Of a stretch of 64,000 nucleotides of DNA, positions 40,100 through 49,076 are shown piece by piece. This DNA is from Budvicia aquatica DSM 5075 = ATCC 35567 (GTDB lineage: Bacteria > Pseudomonadota > Gammaproteobacteria > Enterobacterales > Enterobacteriaceae): assembly GCF_000427805.1 (NCBI RefSeq), contig NZ_ATYS01000005.1, positions 5,236-69,235 on the forward strand, in the 5' to 3' direction. The position numbers were made by a program, and so were the translations under genes. The notes under the pieces are model-generated. The model was not told the DNA's origin and did no database searches. It saw nothing but the letters and a program-made list of their open reading frames with translations. Numbering within the stretch: position 1 is the first letter of the stretch; every line of letters starts with the position of its first letter.

Positions 40100-40231
40100 C
40101 TAAATCTTGCAACCTTCACAATCATCTTCGCCGGATGTTATCTCAGGCACTTCATTTACTTTTTGCTCAGCTTTCTTCTCTGCGGCTTCCAGCTCAGCAT
40201 CGATATCAAAATCGAAAATATCATCACTCAT
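40100..40231 (-). CDS. Acidic microprotein with C-terminal CxxC, 43 residues
   Basis: The frame reads MSDDIFDFDIDAELEAAEKK, continues with a Lys/Glu helix, and ends GEDDCEGCKI. A strong ribosome site (GGGAGGA) stands 6 bases before the ATG and a clean terminator follows, so it looks like a real monocistronic gene too short for usual annotation. The CEGC tail could bind a metal or Fe-S cluster or act in redox. The helix is amphipathic and charged. I do not recognise a family. It is divergent from the GlpM-like gene. Confidence 0.7.
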   Translation of the reverse strand: MSDDIFDFDIDAELEAAEKKAEQKVNEVPEITSGEDDCEGCKI

Positions 40232-40414
40232 TGTTCATCCTCCCGGCTTGTAGAATTCGAATTATAGCGCACTATGGTGTCCCTACGAATAGCAAAAAGA
40301 AGGCAATCCTAGCCTGCTGAAATCGTGGGTAATTTAAACCATTTGTTTATACTCAAAGGGCCATATAGTATGCCCTTTCGACAATATTCATTTTAGAGAG
40401 CGCAGCATTTCAAC

Positions 40415-40756
40415 ATGGCACTGTTACTAAAATCCCTAATCGGAGCGGTGGTCGTTATCATCATATCTCTGCTGTCTAAATCAAAGTTTTACTATATTGC
40501 CGGGCTTGCTCCGCTCTTTCCAACTTTTGCACTTATCGCTCACTACAGCGTAGGGTCTATCCGCCCGACGGCCGACCTGAGAGAAACGATTCTGTTCACC
40601 GGGCTCGCCACTCTGCCGATGCTGAGCTATTTAGTTTCACTGTACATTCTGGTCGGCCACTTTCGGTTAATTCCATCATTATTAATGGCCTGCGTAGTTT
40701 GGGGCATAGCTGCATGGATATTGGTGACGCTATGGGGTTATGCCCACGCACAGTGA
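40415..40756 (+). CDS. GlpM-like small inner-membrane protein
   Basis: 113 residues with four hydrophobic helices (about 5-20, 25-45, 58-80, 86-108) and a charged loop SIRPTADLRET. The pattern fits the GlpM family, named from Pseudomonas, where it was linked to alginate and glycerol metabolism; biochemical function is unknown. It is followed 21 bases later by an unrecognised gene on the same strand. Confidence 0.65.
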   Translation: MALLLKSLIGAVVVIIISLLSKSKFYYIAGLAPLFPTFALIAHYSVGSIRPTADLRETILFTGLATLPMLSYLVSLYILVGHFRLIPSLLMACVVWGIAAWILVTLWGYAHAQ

Positions 40757-40777
40757 TTTTTTTGGAACAAACAAAAG

Positions 40778-41347
40778 ATGAAAGACCTCTCAACGCAAAA
40801 CCTGCTTAAGCAAGCTTTAGCGTTACTTGCTGAGAAAAAACAGATTGATGTCAATGGATTACTGGTGATGCTTGAGCAAAACAACGCTAAGCATTGCCTT
40901 GAGCTATTGATTCTACTCATCGAGGAAAGTGAGTTATATCTGCCCACGCCAATGCGCATATCATTATCTGATATCGCAGCAAAATTGGGTTTAGACGCCA
41001 GTTATCGTAGCCTTATCGAGCGAACTGAATATAAAAAACACTTAGCTGAATACAGAAGCCATACTCCTACATATAGTGCTGTAGTCGGCGGCAGGTATTT
41101 TCAGGCAGTCTCCCATGCTTACCGCTATTTTTTGGAATACGGGCGACCTGAGGATACGGCTATTTCACTAGAAGACTATGAGCTTCATTATAACGTTTTT
41201 GAAAAGTATCACTGGATTGAAATCAGTATCATGCCAAGAATAAAACCGGGTCAAAGTTGGATGGATATCCCACAGGGTGGCCCGGGTATGACGCTACTTC
41301 TGTCATTAAAAAATTATCAACTCATCGAATTCTGGGGATTCAAATAA
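40778..41347 (+). CDS. Hypothetical protein, 189 residues
   Basis: A cytosolic-looking protein with no signal peptide. The N-terminal third is Leu-rich and helical (LLKQALALLAEKKQIDVNGL); the rest is mixed with several Tyr and Trp (FEKYHWIEISIMP, GQSWMDIPQGGPGMTLL). I recognise no family or catalytic motif. Ribosome site is poor. It lies close behind the GlpM-like gene, so co-transcription is plausible. Confidence 0.6.
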   Translation: MKDLSTQNLLKQALALLAEKKQIDVNGLLVMLEQNNAKHCLELLILLIEESELYLPTPMRISLSDIAAKLGLDASYRSLIERTEYKKHLAEYRSHTPTYSAVVGGRYFQAVSHAYRYFLEYGRPEDTAISLEDYELHYNVFEKYHWIEISIMPRIKPGQSWMDIPQGGPGMTLLLSLKNYQLIEFWGFK

Positions 41348-41389
41348 TCCCCAGATAATCGGTCAGAACAATTGAATGCTAAACGGTTG

Positions 41390-41887
41390 CTACAACACCA
41401 TAACCATCTCATGCCACGACATTCCGCCGTGATCTGACTCAGACTGTTTCACATAGCCGAAGCCGAACTTCTCATACAGTCCAACGTGTCGCTCTTTACA
41501 CATCAGGTGAATAGTCTGTTTCCCCAGCCCTTTCATATGCTCAATAAAAGCCGTCATCAGCAAACCGGCATAGCCTTTTCCCTGATAGTCAGGATGGACC
41601 ACAACCGACATAATTACCACGTTAGGTGCATCAGGATCGTGACCGACTAACTGTTTAAATTCTTCATCTGACATCACCACATCGTGGGCACAGCCGCTGT
41701 TAATAAAGCCGGCAACGCCATTTTCATTTTCTAAAACGATAAAGCCCTGCGGATAAACCCGGCTTCTTTTAGCTATTTTCTCTTTGGTCGCTGCTTCATC
41801 ACCTTCATATGAGACAGTTTCTATCTCATAGCATCGGTCTACATCATTTTCTGAAACCGTTCTGATGACAGTTTGTTCCACAATCAA
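41390..41887 (-). CDS. GNAT N-acetyltransferase (AANAT-like)
   Basis: 165 residues. The GNAT acetyl-CoA loop is VVVHPDYQGKGYAGLLM (about residues 95-111), and the C-terminal LYEKFGFGYV is typical of the fold. The N-terminal CYEIETVSYEGDEAA region resembles the arylalkylamine N-acetyltransferase subgroup. Substrate unknown. It lies 13 bases downstream of the next GNAT gene on the same strand, so the two are probably an operon. Confidence 0.8.
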   Translation of the reverse strand: MIVEQTVIRTVSENDVDRCYEIETVSYEGDEAATKEKIAKRSRVYPQGFIVLENENGVAGFINSGCAHDVVMSDEEFKQLVGHDPDAPNVVIMSVVVHPDYQGKGYAGLLMTAFIEHMKGLGKQTIHLMCKERHVGLYEKFGFGYVKQSESDHGGMSWHEMVMVL

Positions 41888-41900
41888 TATCTCCCTTAAT

Positions 41901-42404
41901 TTATGGTTTATTGCGCGTTAAACGCGCCATGCGCATTGCATCAACATAGTGCCCGTTTCTAAACGCGTAATCCTTAGCAATACCTTCATCTATAAAGCCA
42001 AATTTTCGGTACAGGCCAATCGCCGGTTGATTATCGGCATATACTTCCAACTCAATTCGGGTAACGGCCATCCAATTCTCGGCCAGATCGATCGCCGCAG
42101 CAAGCAGCACAGAACCGACACCCTGACCAAAAAAATCTTCGCTGACGCCCATGCCGATAGTCGCCACGTGGCGGCGACGCACCGCCGGTGATGCTGCCAG
42201 ATAGATATGGCCAACAATCTCCTCGTCAACCAAAGCCACCAGGCTATGGCTGCCAGCGTCGGATGACTCACTCAGACGCTTTTCCCAAACGGCCGTCGCC
42301 GGGTATGGCAATTGTAAGGTTGCGGCATAAACTAGTGGCTGGGAATAGATGGCGGCAATGGCCGCGGCATCTCCATACTGAGTATGTCTGACGCTAATAT
42401 TCAA
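41901..42404 (-). CDS. aaaT: AaaT (YhhY)-like L-amino acid N-acetyltransferase
   Basis: 167 residues. The GNAT motif reads MGVSEDFFGQGVGSVLL, and the C terminus IELEVYADNQPAIGLYRKFG then KDYAFRNGHYVDAMRMARL aligns well by eye with E. coli YhhY/AaaT. AaaT acetylates amino acids such as Phe and Met and their toxic analogues. It is upstream of another GNAT gene in a probable two-gene unit; the MBL-fold gene ends 18 bases upstream and may belong to the same transcript. Confidence 0.75.
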   Translation of the reverse strand: MNISVRHTQYGDAAAIAAIYSQPLVYAATLQLPYPATAVWEKRLSESSDAGSHSLVALVDEEIVGHIYLAASPAVRRRHVATIGMGVSEDFFGQGVGSVLLAAAIDLAENWMAVTRIELEVYADNQPAIGLYRKFGFIDEGIAKDYAFRNGHYVDAMRMARLTRNKP

Positions 42405-42422
42405 CTCGATACCTCCCGTTTG

Positions 42423-43256
42423 CTATGCAAACTCCAGCACCGTTCCAACGCCCACTTCATCAATGTCAACTCGTTTGGCTAAGGCCAGTTTAGCGTTCAG
42501 ATCGGTACAGTGGCAGGGATAAAGGTGCTGAGGATTAATCTGGCTCAAATGGTCTGCCGTTTTAGTTAATACGTTTTCATTGGCATTCAGCAAATGGAAG
42601 CCACCAATCACCGCCAACACTCGGCTATCCCCGGTGACGCTGATGGCATAATCGACAATATTACAAATTCCCGAATGTGAGCAGCCGGTAATCACCACAA
42701 TACCTTCCGCACTGGTATATACAATGGCACTGTCATCCGGTACCCAGTCGCCTACCCGCTCACCGCAGCAGTCAAGCGTTTCTCCCGCCGGCCGCAGGCC
42801 TTCAAAATCATTTAACCGCTTAATTTCACGGAGAAAAATCAAATTATCCGCGATGTAATAGGGCTGCTTAGTCTCAACCTTATTCAAATACAGGCTGTAG
42901 CAATCGGCAGGGAAATTAGCACCAATCGATTTATTACCGTCAAACTTAGGGGAAAATGCTGCAGGGTGAGCAACAAGATTAATTTTAGGTGCCGGGTTAA
43001 AGCTAATGCGATCAAAATGCTGCATCAGGTAGCCTAATCCCCAACTATGGTCATTATGTCCGTGAGATAAAACGATGGTATCAACCGCTTTTAAATCAAG
43101 TCCGAGGAATTCTGCATTTTTGATAAAGATATCTGAATATCCGGTATCAAAAAGAATATTACGCCCGCCAATTTCAATGTGATAACACACGCCCGGCTCG
43201 CCAATCAGGTACCGATCGATCAGCGTATTATTATCAAGTAAAACCGTTAATTTCAT
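42423..43256 (-). CDS. Metallo-beta-lactamase-fold hydrolase
   Basis: 277 residues from the ATG at 43256 (or the adjacent ATG at 43259); GAGGG lies just upstream, and the longer frame to 43292 is unlikely. MBL metal motifs: LSHGHNDHSWG (HxHxDH), GCSHSGICNI and IGGFHLLNA, plus LFDTGYSDIF. It resembles the MBL subgroup named for an archaeal dihydropterin-type RFA-P synthase; in bacteria the substrate is unknown. No signal peptide. Confidence 0.8.
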   Translation of the reverse strand: MKLTVLLDNNTLIDRYLIGEPGVCYHIEIGGRNILFDTGYSDIFIKNAEFLGLDLKAVDTIVLSHGHNDHSWGLGYLMQHFDRISFNPAPKINLVAHPAAFSPKFDGNKSIGANFPADCYSLYLNKVETKQPYYIADNLIFLREIKRLNDFEGLRPAGETLDCCGERVGDWVPDDSAIVYTSAEGIVVITGCSHSGICNIVDYAISVTGDSRVLAVIGGFHLLNANENVLTKTADHLSQINPQHLYPCHCTDLNAKLALAKRVDIDEVGVGTVLEFA

Positions 43257-43368
43257 CATATCCCTCAGATTTATCATGACTGACGACAGCAAAAAACGAC
43301 GCCCGTCTTATGAACCATTTAAGGCAATATAAAAACTATAGCGACTGTGCACAAGCAATAAAAAAGAA

Positions 43369-43395
43369 AACCCCGCGAGGTATATGCACGGGGTT
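43369..43395 (-). terminator. Terminator after the histidine phosphatase gene
   Basis: AACCCCG and CGGGGTT form a 7-bp stem. On the minus strand it is followed by TTCTTTTTTATT, a strong U-tract. It lies 35 bases beyond the phosphatase stop. Confidence 0.85.
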
Positions 43396-43430
43396 GGTTT
43401 AACGCTTAACCAAAAGAATATCACTACAGC

Positions 43431-44813
43431 TTAATTTTTCGGCGCAATCTCTTTGCTATCTTTTACGTTAAAGTTTTCATTTTTATATTGCAGCGTAATC
43501 ACCTGCATTCCCTGACTGTCTTTTAGCTGATAATCAGGAATACGCTTATTAAGAAAGGCTTTTAAGATTAACGGATGGGTAAACACCGCGACTTTACCGT
43601 TGCTGAATTCATATTGATAACCGATAGCGGATAAGAATGAATCCAAGCGATATGCGGCAATATCACCGCGCTCACCATCATCCGGTGACACAAATTGAAT
43701 CACCTTATCTGATGAGAACAGATTAGCTGCCGCAGGCGTGCCGCTGCCTTTAATGGTCGCTACCTTCTCGGCTTCCCAATGGCCCAGAAAAATTTCATTC
43801 AGGTTTTTATCTTCAACCAAAGCAACGCCACTTTCCGGCAATACCGCCTTGGCGGTTTTATAACCTCGCCCAAGTTCGCTACTGTAAGCACCGATAAACT
43901 GGGTATTCTTTAAGCTGGCTTTCAGCTGTTGATTTGCCTTGTCGCCCGCAGGCGTAAAGTCTGAATCCGAGGTGCCTTCCATCACGCCTGCGCGGTTTAG
44001 TATGGTCAACGGATTCACCACTACGGTAATTTCGAGAGGCGGTAATGCCTTCTCTTTGGCATAGCCTGACTTCAGATAGTCACTATTATTAAAGTCCGTT
44101 AAGGTAAACTCACCGTCTTTAAGTTCAAGCACTGAAACGCTGGTATTAGACAAACCTGATAATGGCTGACCGGCACGATACTTCTGCAGGTAAAATGCCA
44201 TGGATGAATGAGCCGTCACTAAAATATTACCGCTCTGCCCTTTATGGCGCTGAGCGATATCCCGCAGCGCGCCGTCAAAACGCTGAGAAAATTTATACAT
44301 ATTCTCGGCGTTAACCGGAGACTTAAAATTCGGGTCATTGTAGTGACCAAAATAGTACTCAAAATCATTACCTGAGTGGCCGAATTTCCCGGTTAGCTCT
44401 TCGATTCGTCCGCCTTCGGCATCGCCCCACGAGATATCCTTAAGATCTTCAATTTGGGTTACTTTCATATCCCGCCCACGCAGGATTTGATTAGCCGTCT
44501 CATAAGCGCGGCCAAGCGTACTGCTATAACCGGCAATAAAATCAACCTCAGACAAACCCAACCCAAGGCTACTGGCGTCGTAACGCCCTTTTTGGGTCAA
44601 CTGCGCATTACCACCGCCGCCGATGGTCATCTCTTTGATATTAGAATAAGTCTGACCATGCCTGACTAAATAGAAACGCAGCACCTTTGACTGGTCAGTC
44701 GCTGCCTGCCCTTGGCCTGCACTACCAGAAGGTTGAGAAAAAGCAGAAGCCGGAGCCCATGCCACCGTCATAACAAAAATAAGACTAATCAGCGATTTTA
44801 TTTTATTTTTCAC
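43431..44813 (-). CDS. Secreted two-domain histidine phosphatase-like protein
   Basis: 460 residues with a signal peptide (cleavage near ASA-FSQ, residue 25). The first domain has the phosphoglycerate-mutase signature LVRHGQTYSN (RHG at 51-53), SSTLGRAYETA and the second His in LVTAHSSMAF. The second domain (from about residue 260) repeats the fold (GTSDSDFTPAG, YSSELGRGYKTA, HWEAEKVA, FTHPLILKAF), but the RHG is replaced by VVNPLTILNRAG. It looks like a fused tandem whose second site has lost the catalytic His/Arg. Substrate unknown. It lies downstream of rhaT on the same strand. Confidence 0.8.
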   Translation of the reverse strand: MKNKIKSLISLIFVMTVAWAPASAFSQPSGSAGQGQAATDQSKVLRFYLVRHGQTYSNIKEMTIGGGGNAQLTQKGRYDASSLGLGLSEVDFIAGYSSTLGRAYETANQILRGRDMKVTQIEDLKDISWGDAEGGRIEELTGKFGHSGNDFEYYFGHYNDPNFKSPVNAENMYKFSQRFDGALRDIAQRHKGQSGNILVTAHSSMAFYLQKYRAGQPLSGLSNTSVSVLELKDGEFTLTDFNNSDYLKSGYAKEKALPPLEITVVVNPLTILNRAGVMEGTSDSDFTPAGDKANQQLKASLKNTQFIGAYSSELGRGYKTAKAVLPESGVALVEDKNLNEIFLGHWEAEKVATIKGSGTPAAANLFSSDKVIQFVSPDDGERGDIAAYRLDSFLSAIGYQYEFSNGKVAVFTHPLILKAFLNKRIPDYQLKDSQGMQVITLQYKNENFNVKDSKEIAPKN

Positions 44814-44914
44814 CTGTTACTCCTTTTGATACTCATGATGACCATCAGATTGTTGATCATTTCTTGATTCTGATATTCCCTGCCTTGGTGATAAAAAAGG
44901 GTCCTTTAAGCTGA

Positions 44915-44946
44915 CCGACAGGCATATCACCAGAAACGCCTGTCGG
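44915..44946 (-). terminator. Hairpin downstream of rhaT
   Basis: CCGACAGGC (44915-44923) pairs perfectly with GCCTGTCGG (44938-44946). On the minus strand a T-run (CCCTTTTTTAT) begins about 15 bases beyond the stem. It is a probable end of the rhaT transcript, though the spacing is loose. Confidence 0.5.
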
Positions 44947-44973
44947 CTGAGGTTAACCAAACAGAAAGAGGAG

Positions 44974-46008
44974 TTACGAAGCCATCCCCATGCCGACAAT
45001 ATTGGCCGCCAAGATAATCACTAAACAGCCAAGACACAGTATTCGCACCGGCTTGCGCCCTACGCCTATCCACTCTTTGAGCAGCAGACCAACGATACCG
45101 CCGCACAGCACGTAGAAACTCATATGCAGCATCCAGCTCATATAGCCGTACTGCTCAGGCACGTTGGCGTGGCCCCATGCATAGAAGAAGAACTGGAAGT
45201 ACCACATAGCGCCGCCGAGAATAGAAAACAGCGCATTGGTGATCAGCAGTTTTTTAGCCACTGAGAGGTCAGCTTTAATCGACAGATTTGATTTCACGGC
45301 CAGCCGGACAAAACAGAAACCGAGGTTAACAATCGCACCGCCGCCCATAATCACCACATAGCTAGGCAAGGCGACATAAAGCGGGCTAACGCCTACCTGC
45401 TCAGCGGCCTGATGCATGGGTTTAGCCGCATCCATTGCAAACGACATACCGGCAGAGAAAATGCCGCACATCACGGCCAGAATCAGACCCTTCTTTAAGT
45501 CGAACTCTTCCGCCTGAATACCCAGTGCACGTTCTTTAAGCAGGCCGGCATAGCTCACAATACCGACACCAACAACCGCTACCGCAACGCCAAGCAGCGT
45601 CATCTGGCCGCCGGACGTTGTTAGCAACAAATCGAATTTACCCTGTAGTACCGGCGTCATCAGCGTACCGATAATTAGCGTCACACCAATGGCAATACCG
45701 ATACCCAAAGACATTCCGAGGTAACGCATGGTCAGGCCATAGTTAATATTACCGATACCCCACATCGCACCGAACAGGAACACCGGCATCAAGGTGGCAA
45801 AAGAGAAAGAACCGTAATAGGCCCAGAAGTCAGGCAGTAACAGATAGCTGACCGTCCAGGGCAGAATAATCCATGAGAAAAAACCACCGAGAGACCACAT
45901 AGTCTCCCATGACCAATTTTTTACCTGTTTAAACGGTGCATAAAAACACGCCGCGCTGGCAGCCCCGACAAAATGCCAGAAAATACCAAGGAGAATAGAA
46001 CCACTCAT
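44974..46008 (-). CDS. rhaT: RhaT, L-rhamnose/proton symporter
   Basis: 344 residues, the E. coli length, with ten hydrophobic helices. It begins [20 protein letters not shown] then [15 protein letters not shown], closely like E. coli RhaT. It imports L-rhamnose with a proton across the inner membrane. In E. coli rhaT lies beyond rhaR; here it is at the other end of the regulon, downstream of rhaM and in the same direction as rhaBAD. A CRP-like site lies upstream. Confidence 0.95.
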   Translation of the reverse strand: MSGSILLGIFWHFVGAASAACFYAPFKQVKNWSWETMWSLGGFFSWIILPWTVSYLLLPDFWAYYGSFSFATLMPVFLFGAMWGIGNINYGLTMRYLGMSLGIGIAIGVTLIIGTLMTPVLQGKFDLLLTTSGGQMTLLGVAVAVVGVGIVSYAGLLKERALGIQAEEFDLKKGLILAVMCGIFSAGMSFAMDAAKPMHQAAEQVGVSPLYVALPSYVVIMGGGAIVNLGFCFVRLAVKSNLSIKADLSVAKKLLITNALFSILGGAMWYFQFFFYAWGHANVPEQYGYMSWMLHMSFYVLCGGIVGLLLKEWIGVGRKPVRILCLGCLVIILAANIVGMGMAS

Positions 46009-46468
46009 ACTGGTAACCCTTTATTATTAAATATTATTAACAGCAGGGGCCGTAATCTGAATTACGGCATTATGAGTTCATGAGGAAAGCCCCATAACCA
46101 CAGTGGTTACAGTTTAAAAATGAATCAATACCCTCAGCCTTTACGTGAGTGCCACTGTCGGTGAGGTGTTGGCAAAAATCAAAAGATAGGGGTGAGCGAA
46201 GTCACAAATTAGTGAATTAAAACAATAATTACTCCGAGAAAGGCAATTTCAAGGCTTGGATAAATGAAAAAACGCCATGTCATTTAATTCAGATTCAGCG
46301 TAAGTTTCATTTTGGAAAGAGTGTCTAAATATTCTATTTTCAACTGTCAGAAGTGCGGTTCAAGGTACCCGATTAATGGCACCTTGAAGACTGCGTATAT
46401 TAAGGGTAACCGGGGGATTTACGTTTCACGAGCGAATACTTGACGGCTCCTTATTAAAAACGCTGATG
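46009..46468. other. rhaT upstream region, no gene
   Basis: 460 bp between rhaM and rhaT with no supported gene. It contains the 15-bp palindrome TAACCACAGTGGTTA (46095-46109), a CRP-like site at 46191-46206 and an imperfect hairpin at 46359-46388 (TTCAAGGTACC against GGCACCTTGAA) after rhaM. The layout fits a separate RhaS/CRP-controlled promoter for rhaT. Confidence 0.5.
46191..46206. promoter_or_regulatory. CRP-like site upstream of rhaT
   Basis: GGTGA-GCGAAG-TCACA matches the CRP consensus TGTGA-N6-TCACA at 9 of 10 core positions. It lies about 183 bp before the rhaT start. Catabolite control of rhaT is known in E. coli. Confidence 0.6.
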
Positions 46469-46783
46469 CTAATCCAAATAAAAAACCTGCCTCAGCTCAT
46501 CGCTGACCGGGCTATTGTCTGCATTCGACGGCATTACGTCCGACATATGTTTCCACCAGCGCTGACACACCTCCGTTTGAGCCACCGCATTCCAGCGCTC
46601 TTCTGACTCTATCTCAACGTAACCAAACAGCAGATGGCGTTTTTCATCAATAAAAATACTGTAATGGTGCGCCCCGTGAGACTTCAGCACCTGTGCCAGT
46701 TCAGGCCATATCGGGCTATGTCGCTGCTGGTATTCAGCGTGAGCATCCGGATTAACGCTCATCACAAAAGCTTTACGAAACAT
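46469..46783 (-). CDS. rhaM: RhaM, L-rhamnose mutarotase
   Basis: 104 residues, the E. coli length. It interconverts alpha and beta anomers of L-rhamnose so that RhaA gets its substrate. The active-site His lies in [12 protein letters not shown] and the C terminus contains the conserved [12 protein letters not shown]. It lies about 200 bp after rhaD, separated by two matching hairpins. Confidence 0.95.
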   Translation of the reverse strand: MFRKAFVMSVNPDAHAEYQQRHSPIWPELAQVLKSHGAHHYSIFIDEKRHLLFGYVEIESEERWNAVAQTEVCQRWWKHMSDVMPSNADNSPVSDELRQVFYLD

Positions 46784-46805
46784 TTTAACTCTCCCGTTTC
46801 AGGCT

Positions 46806-46832
46806 AATAAAAAGCCGATGGATTCCACCGGC
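46806..46832 (-). terminator. Hairpin copy 1 between rhaD and rhaM, with T-tract
   Basis: GCCGATGGATTCCACCGGC (46814-46832) is a near-perfect 19-base palindrome. On the minus strand it is followed by TTTTTATTAG, so it can end the rhaBAD transcript just before rhaM. A near-identical palindrome lies at 46953-46971. Confidence 0.65.
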
Positions 46833-46952
46833 CCGGATTGATGACAAAGTGGTTTAATTTGATTCCATCACAAATTTCGTCCGCATAATCAGCACCGGAA
46901 TATCAGTTTTTCCTAGCGGCCGAGGGACGACATGTTGAGCCTCATGGGATAA

Positions 46953-46971
46953 GCCGGTGGACTCCACCGGC
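46953..46971. repeat. Hairpin copy 2 after rhaD
   Basis: GCCGGTGGACTCCACCGGC is a palindrome matching copy 1 at 17 of 19 positions but without a following T-tract. It sits 12 bases after the rhaD stop and could protect the rhaBAD mRNA 3' end, as REP elements do. Confidence 0.65.
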
Positions 46972-46983
46972 CATCTTCACCAC

Positions 46984-47808
46984 TTACAGCGCAACGGCGG
47001 CTGCCATCGGCGTAACCCCAAACCGTTTCGCCAAGTCAACCAACTGCTGCGAAGAAATTGTCTGTTTCTTACCGCCCATTGAGCGCACTTTCACCATGAT
47101 TTCTGCCGACTTCTCGGCAGTATCGATCAGGCCAAAGGCATCATCCAACGTCGGCCCGGTACCAAAAATACCGTGGAACGGCCATAGCACCAGCGGATGA
47201 TGCGCCATCTGCTCTGCGGTACTGGTGCCGATACCATCGGTGCCCGGCACCATCCAAGGAACAATACCTACGCCGTCCGGGAACACCACCAAACACTCGG
47301 TGCTGCCTTCCCAAAGTTCACGGGTCAGGACTTCATTTTTAAGTTCCAGCACATAGCTCAACGCAATCAGGTTGGTGGCATGACAGTGCATAATCACCCG
47401 ATCGCTGCCATTGCTGAGCTTCATACGCACAATATGTGACTGGAAATGAGCGGCCAGTTCAGACGTCGGTAAACCGCCTTTATCTAAGCCCCATAAAATC
47501 TGATAGCCGTTGCCCTGCCCGTTAATCTGTAAAACCACCAGATTTTCAGACGGATTAATCTGCACGTTGCGGAAAAACTTACCCGAACCGGTCACAATAA
47601 AATAGGCATTAGCCAGCTCTGGCATCGGTTGAGTCAGCGGCTCCTGACGCGGCTGAGGGTAGAGATCTGACCGATAGGGTGCGACGTCTTCCGGTAATAA
47701 ACGCAGGCTGATGTTGCCGCCGTTACGTTCATCCCAACCTTTCAGCCACATATCACCGGTGGCTTTAATCATGCCCTGCACAAACCATGAAGAAATAATA
47801 TTTTGCAT
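46984..47808 (-). CDS. rhaD: RhaD, L-rhamnulose-1-phosphate aldolase
   Basis: 274 residues, the E. coli length. It is a class II zinc aldolase that splits rhamnulose-1-phosphate to DHAP and L-lactaldehyde. Zinc ligands lie in [13 protein letters not shown] and [10 protein letters not shown], with the catalytic Glu in the region after [23 protein letters not shown] is near the N terminus. It is third in rhaBAD, 11 bases after rhaA. Confidence 0.96.
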   Translation of the reverse strand: MQNIISSWFVQGMIKATGDMWLKGWDERNGGNISLRLLPEDVAPYRSDLYPQPRQEPLTQPMPELANAYFIVTGSGKFFRNVQINPSENLVVLQINGQGNGYQILWGLDKGGLPTSELAAHFQSHIVRMKLSNGSDRVIMHCHATNLIALSYVLELKNEVLTRELWEGSTECLVVFPDGVGIVPWMVPGTDGIGTSTAEQMAHHPLVLWPFHGIFGTGPTLDDAFGLIDTAEKSAEIMVKVRSMGGKKQTISSQQLVDLAKRFGVTPMAAAVAL

Positions 47809-47819
47809 AATAAAAAACC

Positions 47820-49076
47820 TTAACGTTTGCTAAGAACAGATTGTTCGTATTGACGGACGGTCTGTAGCCATTCGCTACCCGCCGGTGTGTTATGGCGTAA
47901 ACAGTAGGTTTCCCACACTGCCTGCCACGGTAAGCATTTTTGCTCTTCTAACAGGGCCAGACGGGCGGTGTAATCACCGTCAACTTCCAGCTGACGCAAC
48001 ATCTCAGTCGGCTCCAGTAAGGCACGCAGCAGAGCTTTCTTCATATTGCGGGTGCCGATAACCCAGGCCGCAATGCGGTTAATAGAAGCGTCAAAGAAAT
48101 CCAGGCCAATATGAACGCGGTCAAACAGCTTGTTGCGGATAATTTCGTGGGCAATGGCCTGCGTTTCATCATCCAACAAAATCACGTGGTCGCTGTCCCA
48201 ACGCACCGGGCGGCTCACGTGCAGCAGCAGATGTTTTACAAACAGCATAACGGTTGAAATTTTATCGGAGATAACTTCAGTCGGGTGGAAGTGACCGGCA
48301 TCCAGACACAGCGCCGTTTCACGGCTGGCGGCATAGCCAAGGCAGAACTCATTAGAACCCACGGTAAAGCTTTCAGCCCCAATACCGAACAGCTTACTTT
48401 CCACGGCATCGATATGGTATTTCTGGTCGATCTTCTCGCTAATCACTTCATCTAACGCGGTCATCAGGCGCTCACGGAAGGCAAAACGGTCGACCGTCAG
48501 ATCTTTCATTCCGTCCGGAACCCAAATATTCATCACCGATGCAGTACCCAGCTCACGGCCAAAATAGGCAGAAACACGACGGCTGGCCTGACAGTGCTCA
48601 ATCCAGAACTGGCGAATTTCAGGGTTCGCATGAGACAGCGTAAAACCGTCTGCGCTCAGCGGATGAGAAAAACAGCTAGGGTTGAAATCCAGGCCCAGCC
48701 CCTGCTTACGCGCCCAGTCAACCCAGTTGCTAAAATGCTTAGGTTCAATTTCATTACGCGCAACCGGCTCATCGGACTCCAGATAAATAGCGTGCAGGTT
48801 AAGGCGCTTCGGCCCCGGAATTAACGCTAGCGCCTGCTCCAGATCGGCCCGGAGTTCCACCGCGCTACGGGCTTTGCCCGGATAGTTACCGGTGGCCTGA
48901 ATACCGCCGGTCAATGCCCCGCCGGTGTTCTCGAAACCGGCGACATCATCGCCCTGCCAGCAATGCATCGAGACCGGTAGCGTATCAAGCAACTTCAGCA
49001 CAGACTCCACGTCTACGTTTAGTTCAGCGTAACGCGCCTTGGCCAGATTCCAGGCCTGTTCGGTTGATGTTGTCAT
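47820..49076 (-). CDS. rhaA: RhaA, L-rhamnose isomerase
   Basis: 418 residues (E. coli 419). It isomerises L-rhamnose to L-rhamnulose in a TIM barrel with two divalent metals. Signature stretches are [47 protein letters not shown] and [17 protein letters not shown]. It overlaps rhaB by four bases (ATGA). Confidence 0.97.
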   Translation of the reverse strand: MTTSTEQAWNLAKARYAELNVDVESVLKLLDTLPVSMHCWQGDDVAGFENTGGALTGGIQATGNYPGKARSAVELRADLEQALALIPGPKRLNLHAIYLESDEPVARNEIEPKHFSNWVDWARKQGLGLDFNPSCFSHPLSADGFTLSHANPEIRQFWIEHCQASRRVSAYFGRELGTASVMNIWVPDGMKDLTVDRFAFRERLMTALDEVISEKIDQKYHIDAVESKLFGIGAESFTVGSNEFCLGYAASRETALCLDAGHFHPTEVISDKISTVMLFVKHLLLHVSRPVRWDSDHVILLDDETQAIAHEIIRNKLFDRVHIGLDFFDASINRIAAWVIGTRNMKKALLRALLEPTEMLRQLEVDGDYTARLALLEEQKCLPWQAVWETYCLRHNTPAGSEWLQTVRQYEQSVLSKR

